In this document: one piece after another, positions 8,438 through 16,449 of the stretch
How the letters are laid out: every line of letters starts with the position of its first letter
Position numbering within the stretch: position 1 is the stretch's first letter
Program-made: the position numbers and the translations under genes
Source: Deltaproteobacteria bacterium
GTDB taxonomy: Bacteria; Myxococcota_A; UBA796; GCA-2862545
DNA: 64,000 bases
Direction: 5' to 3'
NCBI GenBank assembly: GCA_007693595.1
Contig: REDI01000043.1
Span: forward strand, 62,001 to 126,000
Notes under the pieces: generated by a model
Database searches by the model: none
What the model was told of the DNA's origin: nothing
Seen by the model: the letters and a program-made list of their open reading frames with translations, nothing else

Positions 8438-8616
8438 CTAGCCCACCAAGCTTACCGTGAGGATGGCGACCGCGTGGCCGGGTTTCGCCTTGGCGCGAGG
8501 ATCGGGGGTCGAGCTCGAGGGGAGAGCAGAGCGTGGCTGGGGCTGGGGGGCCGGCAGCGCGTCGGCCTTGGGTTCGGCTTCGCGGACCGGCTCCGGCCGC
8601 GAGGAGGCGCAGGGGG
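8438..8616 (-). other. Unassigned coding-like stretch between cytochrome and PP2C genes
   Basis: Between the cytochrome stop and the PP2C start, one minus-strand frame stays open with coding-like GC-rich third positions and ends at TAG (8438-8440). It reads as a Pro/Ala/Glu-rich tail (REAEPKADALPAPQPQP), then KAKPGHAVAILTVSLVG. No plausible ATG, GTG or TTG with a ribosome binding site was found. It may be a frameshifted former extension of the cytochrome, or chance. The promoter of the PP2C gene should also lie here. Confidence 0.25.
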
Positions 8617-9798
8617 CTAGCGAACCACCAGCGGCCAGGTCTGGCGGTGCTTGGGCTGGGGTTCGACCTCGTCGCCGTGGGTCTTGCTCAGGGTCAGGAC
8701 CAGCCGGTAGACCCCTCGGGGGGCGTCGACGGGCAAGGCGACCTCGAAAGGGTAGCTCCGCTGACCGCCGGCGCTCAGGCGAGTGTCGCTCGCGACGCGC
8801 CAGGTGGAGTCGTCGGCGATGGTGCGCTGCAGGTCTTGTTGGAGCAGCTCAAGTCGGACGGGGGGCTCGGGCGCGTCGGCGGGGCCCCCCTCGACGGAGA
8901 GCGAGAGCTGCAGGCCCGAGAAGGGCGAGCCGGTGGGGATGGCATGACCGGCTCCGGTGTTCTGAAGGGTGAGTGTGGCGCTAGCGGGGGGCGCCCCGCG
9001 CACGATGGGATCGGGCGGGAGCGAGACCAACGCGCTGAGGGCTTGGGAGAGGGGCAAGGCGACATCGTGGGTCGGGGCCGCCCCCGCCACCGAGGGACGC
9101 ATGTGGCAGTCCTGACAGCTCACGCCGGCCTTGGCCCAACCGCTGCGCTGCCACTCCCCGAAGGTGTCGTACAGAGGTGGGTCGGCGCCCGGCCAGCCGA
9201 ACTGATGGCAGCTCGCGCAGGCCTGAGCGGCGCGGAGCTCGGGGCTGTGCTTGGTGGCGTGCGGCGGCTGGGTATCGGCTCGAGCCGCGACCACGTGTCC
9301 GTCGCGGACGTGGCAGGAGGCACAGGTCACCCCCTCGGCGGCGAGGTTCAGGTCGAAGGCCGGGTTGGAGGGGCCTGCTCCCGCCTGGCCGGCGACGATG
9401 ACCTGTCGGTGCTGCACGTCGAGAGGCAGGTGGCACGAGAGACAGTCGGGACGACCCGAGAAGGTCGCGGCGGCGACGAGGCGCTCGGGCGGCGGGGCCG
9501 CATGGCCTGAGCGCGACCAGCTCCGCACGGCTTCAGCGTGGCAGGCGGCGCAACCCTGGGAGGAGGCGTTCGCCAGGCCCTTGGGGAGCGGGCCGTGGGT
9601 GTAGGGGCGCGGCTGGTCGAAGATCGCCTCAGCCGCCGGGAGTCCGGGGACCCGCTTCGGGGTGTCTGAGGCAGGCTTGGGCTCCGGGTCGGCTGCGGGC
9701 TCTGGGGCCGTGCGCTTGCCGAACAGACCCGCGAAGGCGGACCCCAAGAGCAAGGCGCCTGCGAGGGGGATGAGGAGCAGGGGTCGGGGAAGAGACAT
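8617..9798 (-). CDS. Five-haem c-type cytochrome, membrane-anchored or periplasmic
   Basis: Five CxxCH haem-attachment motifs are visible: CAACH, CLSCH, CASCH, CASCH and CQDCH, all in the first ~230 residues. The C-terminal ~160 residues look like a beta-rich domain without haem sites. The N-terminus (MSLPRPLLLIPLAGALLLGS) is a signal peptide or uncleaved anchor, followed by a Pro/Glu-rich linker, so the haem domain is periplasmic. The gene begins 6 nt after the lytic transglycosylase stop on the same strand and is probably co-transcribed. Multihaem cytochromes of this sort carry electrons or reduce small oxyanions; no catalytic signature such as that of NrfA was identified. Cytochrome maturation could use the hemX/ccsA-like gene at 51.9 kb. 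Confidence 0.8.
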   Translation of the reverse strand: MSLPRPLLLIPLAGALLLGSAFAGLFGKRTAPEPAADPEPKPASDTPKRVPGLPAAEAIFDQPRPYTHGPLPKGLANASSQGCAACHAEAVRSWSRSGHAAPPPERLVAAATFSGRPDCLSCHLPLDVQHRQVIVAGQAGAGPSNPAFDLNLAAEGVTCASCHVRDGHVVAARADTQPPHATKHSPELRAAQACASCHQFGWPGADPPLYDTFGEWQRSGWAKAGVSCQDCHMRPSVAGAAPTHDVALPLSQALSALVSLPPDPIVRGAPPASATLTLQNTGAGHAIPTGSPFSGLQLSLSVEGGPADAPEPPVRLELLQQDLQRTIADDSTWRVASDTRLSAGGQRSYPFEVALPVDAPRGVYRLVLTLSKTHGDEVEPQPKHRQTWPLVVR

Positions 9799-9804
9799 AG
9801 GAGC

Positions 9805-12396
9805 TCAGAAATCTACGATGGAGGGGTCGTCGCCGTAGGAGGGGGAGGGGAGCCGGATCCGATCGTCGGGGTGGCCGTAGAGATCGACGTAGGTCTGGTA
9901 GGCGGCGGTCACGCTCCGCACATAGCGTCGGGTCTCGCGGAAGGGAATGTGCTCCACGAGGGCATCCATGGGAAGCTCACCCGCGCCCCGAAGCCATGCC
10001 GAGACGTTGAACGGCCCGCCGTTGTACGACGCGACGGCGAGCGGGTAGGCGCCATCGAAGCGGTCGACCAGCTTGCCGAGGTAGAAGATGCCGTAGCCGA
10101 CCGACAGGATCGGATCCTCGAGATCGCCCGTCATGAAGGCCTCGTCGTCGCGCAGGTCGGCCAGGAGCGCGCCGGTGGAGGGCATGATCTGCATGGCGCC
10201 TCGCGCCCCGACCCGACTGACGGCGACGGCGTCGTAGCGGCTCTCGACGCGCATGATCGCCATGACGAGGAAGGGGTCGATGTCAGCATCTCGGGCGTGG
10301 CTCCAGACGTACTGATCGTGCGCCAGCGGCCAGCCCAGCCTGAGGGCCTGCTCTCGGTGCTCCGGCTCGGAGACGGTGTCCCACAGCCCGAACGTGAAGC
10401 GGTCGGCGTGGTGGTGGTCGCGGGCAACGTAGAAGAGGGGGCGCCAGTCCGCGCCTGCGCTGCCGATTCTGCGCGCTGCGGCATGGTGCTTGTGCCGTGG
10501 ATTTCGGACCGCCTTCTTGTGATCTTCGAAGACCGCGCTGAGCAGGGGCCCCGAGAGATCATAGAGGCCCGCCCTGGCCAGATCGTAGACGAGCTGCCAC
10601 TCGGGCCAGTCTTCGCCGTGATCGCGGGCCACTCGACGCAGGCGATCCCAGGCATCTTCGGGATCGAAGAAGGGGCTCTTGACATAGGAGGAAGGGGGCA
10701 CTCCGGGGTCGTAGAAGACCTCGCTCGCGGGGCCGGGGGATGGAGGCGCGGCCGGAGCGAGGGCGGCGCGGATCGGCCACGTCAGCTGCTCCCAGACCCG
10801 GAGTCCCGCTGGGATGGGGGTCGATAGGGGGCCGGTGGGGACTTCGTCGGCGAGGAGGGGGTGAAGCTCCGGCTCGGGCCAGTCGGGTTCGAACGCCCCA
10901 GGCCATCGCCCTTTTCGGTCCCAGGGGGGACCAGCGGACTCGGTGTGCTGCTGGCGGACGAGGACGGCGTACCAGTCCAGGGGCGCGTGTTCGAGGATCC
11001 ACGCAAAGTCTTGGGAGGCGAGCTCCTCGTCGCCGCGGAGGGTGTGGGTCTTACCCCGCCAGTAGTGGGCGTTGGGCAGGTATCCGCGGTTTCGCTTGAT
11101 GATCCGGTCGAGGCGCTCCAGGGCGTTGTCGGTGTCCTCGGCCATGACTGCGGAGATGGCTGCGTACATCTCGGCGCGGCGTGCAGCCCAGCCCCCTCGT
11201 CGAATGACGTGGTCGAACTGCTCCCGCGCGACCTCATAGTTCCCAGCCAGCATGGCGGTTCGAGCGAGGATCTCTTCGGAGCGCCTCCAGCGCGACGTTC
11301 GTCGGTGGGCGCGCTGCCCCTCGAGGGCGACTTCTAGGCTCTCGGTGTAGCGACCCCCGCGATCGAGGGCGTGGTACCAGCTCCACGCGTTATCCCCGCT
11401 GCTGTCTTCTCGATACTGAGCCTCGTAGAGGTCGGAGAGGTCGTCCCAGTGGTGGGTCCGCCAGGCGAAGCGCGCGGCCTCGGCCTCGACCCAGGCGGAG
11501 AGCTGAGGGTCGTCTTCGGCGCGATGTCGGAGCTCCTGAAAGGCCTCCCAGGCTTCGGCCTTCCGCTTCACTTCGCGCAGCGAGATCGCCCGCTTCTGCA
11601 GCGAGGGCACGTCGTTGGGGATGGTCGCATCGGGGTGGCCGGCGGCGTGAAGCTCACCCAGGAGCTCCTCGGCGACGCGCCCGGTAAGGGGCCGCTCGTG
11701 CTCGGTGACGAGTCGGCGGAGGAGGGGGATGGCGAGCTCGGGGTGGCGCTCGGCCCACCGGCGTGCGATGGCGAGATCGATCTGCTCGGTGATGGGATCG
11801 AAGGGGTGGTCCATGTCGTAGTTGGCGGCCAAGTCTCGAGCTCGGGAGGTGTTGCCGGTGGCGACCAGGGCTTGGGCGGTCAGACGGAGGCAGGCGGCGC
11901 TGAAGCGGCCCTTGGGGAATCGCTCTTCGAGCTTCTCGCATTCGCGGATGGCCACCCAGGGCTTGCCCCGAAGGAGGTCTTGCTCGGCCTCATAGTAGGC
12001 CCCCCACTCTGCGAGGGGCCCCTTCGATACCCGGACCTGGGTGAAAGCCTCGCTGGCGAGGTTGTGAAGCTGGCGCTCGCGGTACATGAGACCGAGCGTG
12101 AAGGCGGCGAGCACGCGGTCGTTCCCCCAGCGCGTCTCGTCGACCATGCGCCGAGCGATGTGTTCGGCAGCCCGAGGGTCGCCGCGCGTCATGGCGTCGC
12201 GGAGATCTTGGATCTGAGGCGTGGGTCCTTCGAGGGCTTGGGGGGAGAGCACGGGAGGCTCGGCCCACAGCGCGCCGGCGGTCCATTCGGAGGGATAGGG
12301 CTCGACATCGGGATCGACAAGGCCGGGCCACGCGAAGGCGGGCGCCGCCGCGAAGCACAGGAGCAGGAGGGGAATGGAGGAGGCGCGGGGAGGCAT
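9805..12396 (-). CDS. Soluble-type lytic transglycosylase with helical-repeat N-terminus
   Basis: An 863-aa periplasmic peptidoglycan-cleaving enzyme of the Slt70 type. A signal peptide is clear (MPPRASSIPLLLLCFAAAPAFA). Residues ~40-550 are rich in TPR-like helical repeats, as in the Slt70 superhelix. The C-terminal ~170 residues are a family 1 transglycosylase domain: AIMRVESRYD holds the catalytic Glu, followed by GARGAMQIMPSTG and PLAVASYNGG. These enzymes cut the MurNAc-GlcNAc bond to form 1,6-anhydro products. Typical Slt is ~640 aa, so the helical part is longer than usual. It leads a minus-strand unit with the cytochrome gene, and is divergent from the sensor-like gene at 12584. Confidence 0.9.
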   Translation of the reverse strand: MPPRASSIPLLLLCFAAAPAFAWPGLVDPDVEPYPSEWTAGALWAEPPVLSPQALEGPTPQIQDLRDAMTRGDPRAAEHIARRMVDETRWGNDRVLAAFTLGLMYRERQLHNLASEAFTQVRVSKGPLAEWGAYYEAEQDLLRGKPWVAIRECEKLEERFPKGRFSAACLRLTAQALVATGNTSRARDLAANYDMDHPFDPITEQIDLAIARRWAERHPELAIPLLRRLVTEHERPLTGRVAEELLGELHAAGHPDATIPNDVPSLQKRAISLREVKRKAEAWEAFQELRHRAEDDPQLSAWVEAEAARFAWRTHHWDDLSDLYEAQYREDSSGDNAWSWYHALDRGGRYTESLEVALEGQRAHRRTSRWRRSEEILARTAMLAGNYEVAREQFDHVIRRGGWAARRAEMYAAISAVMAEDTDNALERLDRIIKRNRGYLPNAHYWRGKTHTLRGDEELASQDFAWILEHAPLDWYAVLVRQQHTESAGPPWDRKGRWPGAFEPDWPEPELHPLLADEVPTGPLSTPIPAGLRVWEQLTWPIRAALAPAAPPSPGPASEVFYDPGVPPSSYVKSPFFDPEDAWDRLRRVARDHGEDWPEWQLVYDLARAGLYDLSGPLLSAVFEDHKKAVRNPRHKHHAAARRIGSAGADWRPLFYVARDHHHADRFTFGLWDTVSEPEHREQALRLGWPLAHDQYVWSHARDADIDPFLVMAIMRVESRYDAVAVSRVGARGAMQIMPSTGALLADLRDDEAFMTGDLEDPILSVGYGIFYLGKLVDRFDGAYPLAVASYNGGPFNVSAWLRGAGELPMDALVEHIPFRETRRYVRSVTAAYQTYVDLYGHPDDRIRLPSPSYGDDPSIVDF

Positions 12397-12583
12397 AGAG
12401 TTCGCTCGTTGGCGAAGGAGGAAAGTGCGCTGGCTGAGTCTGCCCTATCTGGGCGTGAATGCCAAGGGGACCGAGCCGTCTGTGACAAGGAAGGGGCCCG
12501 CTGGTGCCCCGCCGCGCGTCGTTTCGGCTACACTTGGGGGCACCCATGGTTCGATTATCGCATCAGACATCTAGGGAGCGCCG

Positions 12584-13879
12584 GTGATTCCAACCGGCCG
12601 CGGCGAGTTGCAGCTCGATGAGTCCGGGCTTGTAAAGGATTGTTGTGCCACCGTACCCGAGCTCGTCGGCGCGGCAGACGGCGCGCAAGTGATCGGTCAG
12701 ATGTTCTCGATCTGGTTCGTCCCCGAGCACCGTCCCTGGCTCGCCCCGCGCCCCTTGGGAGGATGGACCGGCGTCGAGGAGCGCGTCGCGCGCACGCTGC
12801 GGGGGCGGAGTCTGCGGTTGTGCTGGAACGGTTCGAGCTTGACGCTGCTCGACGAGTCCAGGCTCTCGGTGCTCCAGGCCGAGCGCGAGCTCTCGCTGGC
12901 GGATCGGGCGGTGCTCGATCTCGTCCCTGTGCTCCGACGCGAACTGAACGACCCCATGAGCATCGTCCTCGGGCGACTCGAGCTCTTGCTCGAGCTCGGG
13001 GGGAGCGGCAAGCCCTCGGTGGATCGGCACCTCAACGTCGCGCTGGACCACGCGAGGAAAGTGTCGAATACCCTTCACTTGTTGCGGGTGGTCGGGCGTT
13101 CCCCCCCAGCCTGCTCCCCCCAAGTCCTCCTCTCGAAGGCCGTCGAAGAGGCCCTGGCCGAGGTGGGGGATCAGCTCGTGGTGCAGCACATGTCGGTCCC
13201 GCCCTTGCGCATCGCCAGTGATCCCGAGGCCCTTGTGCGGGGGCTGACGGCGCTGCTGCTTCGTCTGGTCGACCGAGCCGCCCCGGCCAGTCGCCTCTTC
13301 ATCCGGGCCGAAGGGCGAGAGGGTCGGATCGTCCTTGAGCTTCGGCTCGATGTGGTCTCGGAGCGTCCGGAGCTCGACTGGCCGATGCGCGAAGATCCTC
13401 GCACGGAGCTCGGCATCGCGGGGGCTGCCTTCGAGCGGTTCGGCATTCACGCCGAGCGGTGCCGCCGCAGAGCGGGCATCTGCTATCGTCTCACCTTCGA
13501 GCCGGCCGTGCCCGTCGACGAGGTCTTTGTCACGCCGCGCCCGGTGGTCTGGATCGTCGGGCTCGAAGATCCGGGGGAGCTGTTGGCTCGCGCCTTGGGC
13601 AAGGGAGGCTGTAGGGTGGTCCAGTTCGCCGACGCCGAGGGAGCGCTCCAGCAGCTCGTCGATCATCGACCCAGTGGAATCCTCACCGCGCTCTCCTTGC
13701 CGGGCCGGTCAGGGTTCGCTTTGGTCGATGTGGTCTCGGTGGTCGCGCCGGAGTTGCTCTCGCGCTGCGTGATCGTGGCCCGAAGTCCCGTCGAGGGTCT
13801 CCCCGCCGCCGTCGCGGTTTTGCGGCCCCCGGTCGAGCCAGATGCGGTGCTCCGCAGGCTAGGATGCCTTCGAGAGTGA
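12584..13879 (+). CDS. Degenerate histidine kinase-receiver protein (pseudo-hybrid kinase)
   Basis: The protein has a PAS-like N-terminus, a HisKA-like segment, a HATPase-like segment and a C-terminal receiver-like domain (~318-431). In the HisKA region LRRELNDPMSIVLG (117-130), the usual phosphoacceptor His is Arg119. The N-box and glycine loops of the ATPase are not recognisable (ALLLRLVDRA, then ELGIAGAAFERFG). In the receiver, ILTALSLPGRSG places Ala369 at the phospho-Asp position and the conserved Lys is Arg in VLRPPV. It therefore looks unable to phosphorylate or receive phosphate, and may act as an adaptor. GTG at 12584 follows GGGAGCG. I see the fold only by motif spacing, so the call is moderately sure. 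Confidence 0.6.
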   Translation: MIPTGRGELQLDESGLVKDCCATVPELVGAADGAQVIGQMFSIWFVPEHRPWLAPRPLGGWTGVEERVARTLRGRSLRLCWNGSSLTLLDESRLSVLQAERELSLADRAVLDLVPVLRRELNDPMSIVLGRLELLLELGGSGKPSVDRHLNVALDHARKVSNTLHLLRVVGRSPPACSPQVLLSKAVEEALAEVGDQLVVQHMSVPPLRIASDPEALVRGLTALLLRLVDRAAPASRLFIRAEGREGRIVLELRLDVVSERPELDWPMREDPRTELGIAGAAFERFGIHAERCRRRAGICYRLTFEPAVPVDEVFVTPRPVVWIVGLEDPGELLARALGKGGCRVVQFADAEGALQQLVDHRPSGILTALSLPGRSGFALVDVVSVVAPELLSRCVIVARSPVEGLPAAVAVLRPPVEPDAVLRRLGCLRE

Positions 13880-13950
13880 GCTCGACGGTTGCGGTGCGCC
13901 GTGGTGACCGTTAAGCGTCGGGTCGTTCAACTCTACGTCCCGAGGCGGTC

Positions 13951-14187
13951 ATGGCCCGCAAGTGCATGTTTACCGGAAAGCGGCCGAATGTCGCGAATAA
14001 GGTCTCTCACTCCAACCGCAAGAGCAAGAAGCGGCAGCTTCCCAACCTGCAGGGGCGCCGTCTCTGGTGGGAAGAAGGGGAGCGCTTCGTCTCCCTGCGC
14101 TTGTCGACTCGTGCCATGCGCACGATCGATCGCAAGGGTCTGCAAGCTTTTGCGGACGAAGCCGGAATCGACCTCTCTCGGTTCTAG
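13951..14187 (+). CDS. rpmB: 50S ribosomal protein L28
   Basis: A 78-aa basic protein beginning MARKCMFTGKRPNVANKVSHS, with the family landmarks RKSKKRQLPNLQ and LRLSTRAMRTIDRKGL. L28 sits near the E site of the large ribosomal subunit. Length is normal. Only one cysteine (C5) remains, so this is the zinc-free form. It stands alone here, without the rpmG (L33) neighbour seen in many genomes. Confidence 0.97.
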   Translation: MARKCMFTGKRPNVANKVSHSNRKSKKRQLPNLQGRRLWWEEGERFVSLRLSTRAMRTIDRKGLQAFADEAGIDLSRF

Positions 14188-14322
14188 CCGCGCGCTGAAA
14201 CCGGGGTCGAGTTCGTCGCAGCGAGGAGCCGGTCGCGCGCAGAGGCACGTGACCGATGGGTCGACAGAGATCAGGTGCCGCGTGGTCAAGCTGCGCGTTG
14301 GCTGGGAGAGGTGCGGATCGCT

Positions 14323-14363
14323 CGCGTCCCGCACGCTTCGGACTCCGAGCCGCGTGGGACGCG
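14323..14363 (+). ncRNA. Extended hairpin, possible structured RNA or 3' element of rpmB mRNA
   Basis: A 41-nt sequence folds into a near-continuous stem: 8 perfect pairs at the base (14323-14330 with 14356-14363), then pairs interrupted by two mismatches and two G-U wobbles, closing on a 3-nt loop around 14342-14344. It lies in the 260-nt convergent gap between rpmB and the 57-aa gene, the largest gap in the window. No U-tract follows directly. A second short stem (14390-14395 with 14401-14406) lies 26 nt on. Confidence 0.35.
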
Positions 14364-14447
14364 ACTGTTCGGGGCACGGGACTCGGGAGAGGGGCGCGAG
14401 GCCCCTGACCGTTCAGCCCCCACCTTTCACGGACTGGCCGGTGGCCG

Positions 14448-14621
14448 TCAGAGCTGGAAGTCGATGACGACTGTGCCGCGATCTTCGATCTCGTCCTCGG
14501 AGGTCTCGGGCTCGCGGGGTTGTTGTCGTGGTTGCTCGATCCGAAGGGGGATCAGGGCACCGCGGCCGCGGTTGTTTTCCTGGTCTTTTCGGATGCGTTC
14601 GATGATGTAGGCGTCGAGCAT
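14448..14621 (-). CDS. Small conserved-looking protein, 57 aa, function unknown
   Basis: The chosen ATG at 14621 follows a GAGGAG ribosome binding site; upstream codons in the same frame look non-coding. The protein starts MLDAYIIERIRKDQENN and ends GTVVIDFQL, with a charged Gln/Pro/Glu-rich middle. I recall similar short proteins with an MLDA(Y/F)IIE start and an IDF/IDL end in myxobacterial genomes, but no function is known to me. No membrane segment or signal is seen. It lies downstream of, and on the same strand as, the Rossmann/DUF2520 gene. Confidence 0.65.
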   Translation of the reverse strand: MLDAYIIERIRKDQENNRGRGALIPLRIEQPRQQPREPETSEDEIEDRGTVVIDFQL

Positions 14622-14818
14622 GGTCTCCTCGCTGGCCTCAACAGTAGTGTAGCACCGCTCCTCGTCCCGACAATAGCTGCTCCTGCGGTGACTTGTGGGT
14701 CCGGTTCGATGGGGAGAGGGGCTGCCCGGCGGCACCCAAGGTCAGAGAACGCTTTCGCCCTCTACTCTAGGAGGCATCACCCTCGCCAGTCAGACGTCGG
14801 CGAGGTGCGGTTCCTTCA

Positions 14819-15547
14819 TCACTTCTCGTCACGGCGATGTCGCAATGCGCGTTCAGCGGCCTCGGCGAGGGCTCGATGGAGCTTCGCGATATCGTGAAGG
14901 CCGGCCGCTTCCATGGACGTGACGTGGTCTTCGATCACCTGCTGCTCCCCGCGTGCCATGGGGCCGGTCAGGGCACGGATCGGGTCAGGGGTGGCGTTCC
15001 GTACCGATCGGAGCATGAGGGGAATGAGGGTGTCGGCCGCCCGATCGGCAGGGACGCCGGCTGCGGAGAGGAGCTGGCAGGCTTGCGAGAGGAGGATCGT
15101 CGCGCCGTTGCCTGCGATCACCGCAGCCGCGTGGTAAAGTCGGCGGTCGCCGGGCACATCGATCGGGTTCAAGCCCAGGTGGCTCGCCAGCGCGCGCGCG
15201 GCGCCCTTCGCGTCGGGGTCCCCAGCGATCGCGGCGGGCACGCCCTGGAGCTCAGGGGTCGCGACCTCGGGGCCAGGGAAGGTCATGAGGGGGTGGAGGC
15301 TGCCGGATCGGGGGCGGCCACAGAAGACCTCGAGCCCGGTCGCGCCGGAGGCGTGAAGGAGCACGGGGTCGCGGGGCATGCTCGGGATGACTTCCGCCAG
15401 GGCGAGGTCGGGGATGGTGAGCCAGATCACATCGCACGAAGGGACGGGATCGCCCCGCCCGATCAGCGAAGCGCTCCAGCCTCGCGCACGGATGAGCGGA
15501 GCGATGGTGCGTCCGAGCCTCCCCGGTCCGACGATCGTGATCTGCAT
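14819..15547 (-). CDS. Rossmann-like and DUF2520 domain protein (dehydrogenase-like)
   Basis: A 242-aa protein starting MQITIVGPGRLGRTIAPLI, a dinucleotide-binding GxGxxG loop. The frame continues upstream, but the ATG at 15547 places the Rossmann motif at the N-terminus as in the family. Later motifs are SGSLHPLMTFPGPE, YHAAAVIAGNGATILL and ALTGPMARGEQQVIEDH, which match the Rossmann plus DUF2520 architecture related to prephenate and hydroxyisobutyrate dehydrogenases. The reaction is not established. It is divergent from the enoyl-CoA hydratase gene. Confidence 0.85.
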   Translation of the reverse strand: MQITIVGPGRLGRTIAPLIRARGWSASLIGRGDPVPSCDVIWLTIPDLALAEVIPSMPRDPVLLHASGATGLEVFCGRPRSGSLHPLMTFPGPEVATPELQGVPAAIAGDPDAKGAARALASHLGLNPIDVPGDRRLYHAAAVIAGNGATILLSQACQLLSAAGVPADRAADTLIPLMLRSVRNATPDPIRALTGPMARGEQQVIEDHVTSMEAAGLHDIAKLHRALAEAAERALRHRRDEK

Positions 15548-15653
15548 GGCGCGCCTCCTCCGCGGCGGTGTAGCCACGAGGGCGAAAACCGCCAGCCCCC
15601 TTCTGCCCGCGAGCCCTTCCCCTCTGCTACAGTGCCGCTCCGGGTTCCACACG

Positions 15654-16448
15654 ATGGCTGGAGGGCCTTTGACGCTGATAGAGAAGGAAGACCGCAGCGC
15701 GGGGGTAAGGGTGCTCCGTCTCAACCGCCCCGACCGACGCAACGCCCTCTCCGGCGAGCTGGTCGAGGCGCTCCTCGACGCGCTGTCGCAGGCCGAGGCC
15801 GATCCTGAGGTCCGAGTGATCGTGCTGCATGGCTCGGGGGGTACGTTCTGTGCTGGGGGCGACCTGGCGGGGGGCCTCGGCGGCACCGGGGGCCTCGTAG
15901 CAGCCCATCAGCAGCGAGGGGTCTTCGGCGAGGTCCTCCTCCGACTCATGAAGAGCCCCCTCGTCTCGATCGCGGCGATCGAGGGCGATGCGCTGGGGGG
16001 CGGGCTCGGGCTCGCGGTCGCCTGCGACGTAGGGATCGCGGATCCGGCGGCGCGCTTCGGAACCCCTGAGATCAAGCTCGGGCTCTTCCCGTGGATCATT
16101 CTCGCCGTTCTGCAACGAAACGTAGGCCGTAAGGCCTTGATGGAGCTGGTGCTCACCGGCTCGCGGGTCGACGCCACCCGCGCCTTGGAGCTGGGGTTGA
16201 TCACTCGGATCGCCGAGGCGGGAGGCGCACTCTCCGACGCGCTCGCCTTGGCCGACACCCTCTCAGCCAGGGCGCCGATCGCGCTCTCTCTGGGCAAGCA
16301 GACCTTCCAAGCGGTCGCGGACCAGCCCCTTGAGGATGCGGTGCGGTTCCTCAACACACACCTGACCTTGAACCTGATGACCGAAGACGCCATGGAGGGA
16401 GTGGCTGCCTTCCTTCAACGCAGAGAACCAAGCTGGAAGGGGCGCTGA
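15654..16448 (+). CDS. Enoyl-CoA hydratase/isomerase family protein
   Basis: A 264-aa crotonase-fold enzyme. Motifs are LNRPDRRNALSGELVEAL, GTFCAGGDLAGG (oxyanion-hole loop), AIEGDALGGGLGLAVACD and FGTPEIKLGLFPW. The family hydrates trans-2-enoyl-CoA or does related acyl-CoA chemistry. In GTPEIKLGLFP the second catalytic Glu position of hydratases appears as Glu, but substrate cannot be predicted. ATG at 15654 gives the usual length; TTG at 15669 is an alternative with GGAGG just upstream. It ends 1 nt before the biotin-carboxylase-like gene, so the two form an operon and probably share a pathway, perhaps branched-chain acyl-CoA catabolism. Confidence 0.9.
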   Translation: MAGGPLTLIEKEDRSAGVRVLRLNRPDRRNALSGELVEALLDALSQAEADPEVRVIVLHGSGGTFCAGGDLAGGLGGTGGLVAAHQQRGVFGEVLLRLMKSPLVSIAAIEGDALGGGLGLAVACDVGIADPAARFGTPEIKLGLFPWIILAVLQRNVGRKALMELVLTGSRVDATRALELGLITRIAEAGGALSDALALADTLSARAPIALSLGKQTFQAVADQPLEDAVRFLNTHLTLNLMTEDAMEGVAAFLQRREPSWKGR

Positions 16449-16449
16449 G

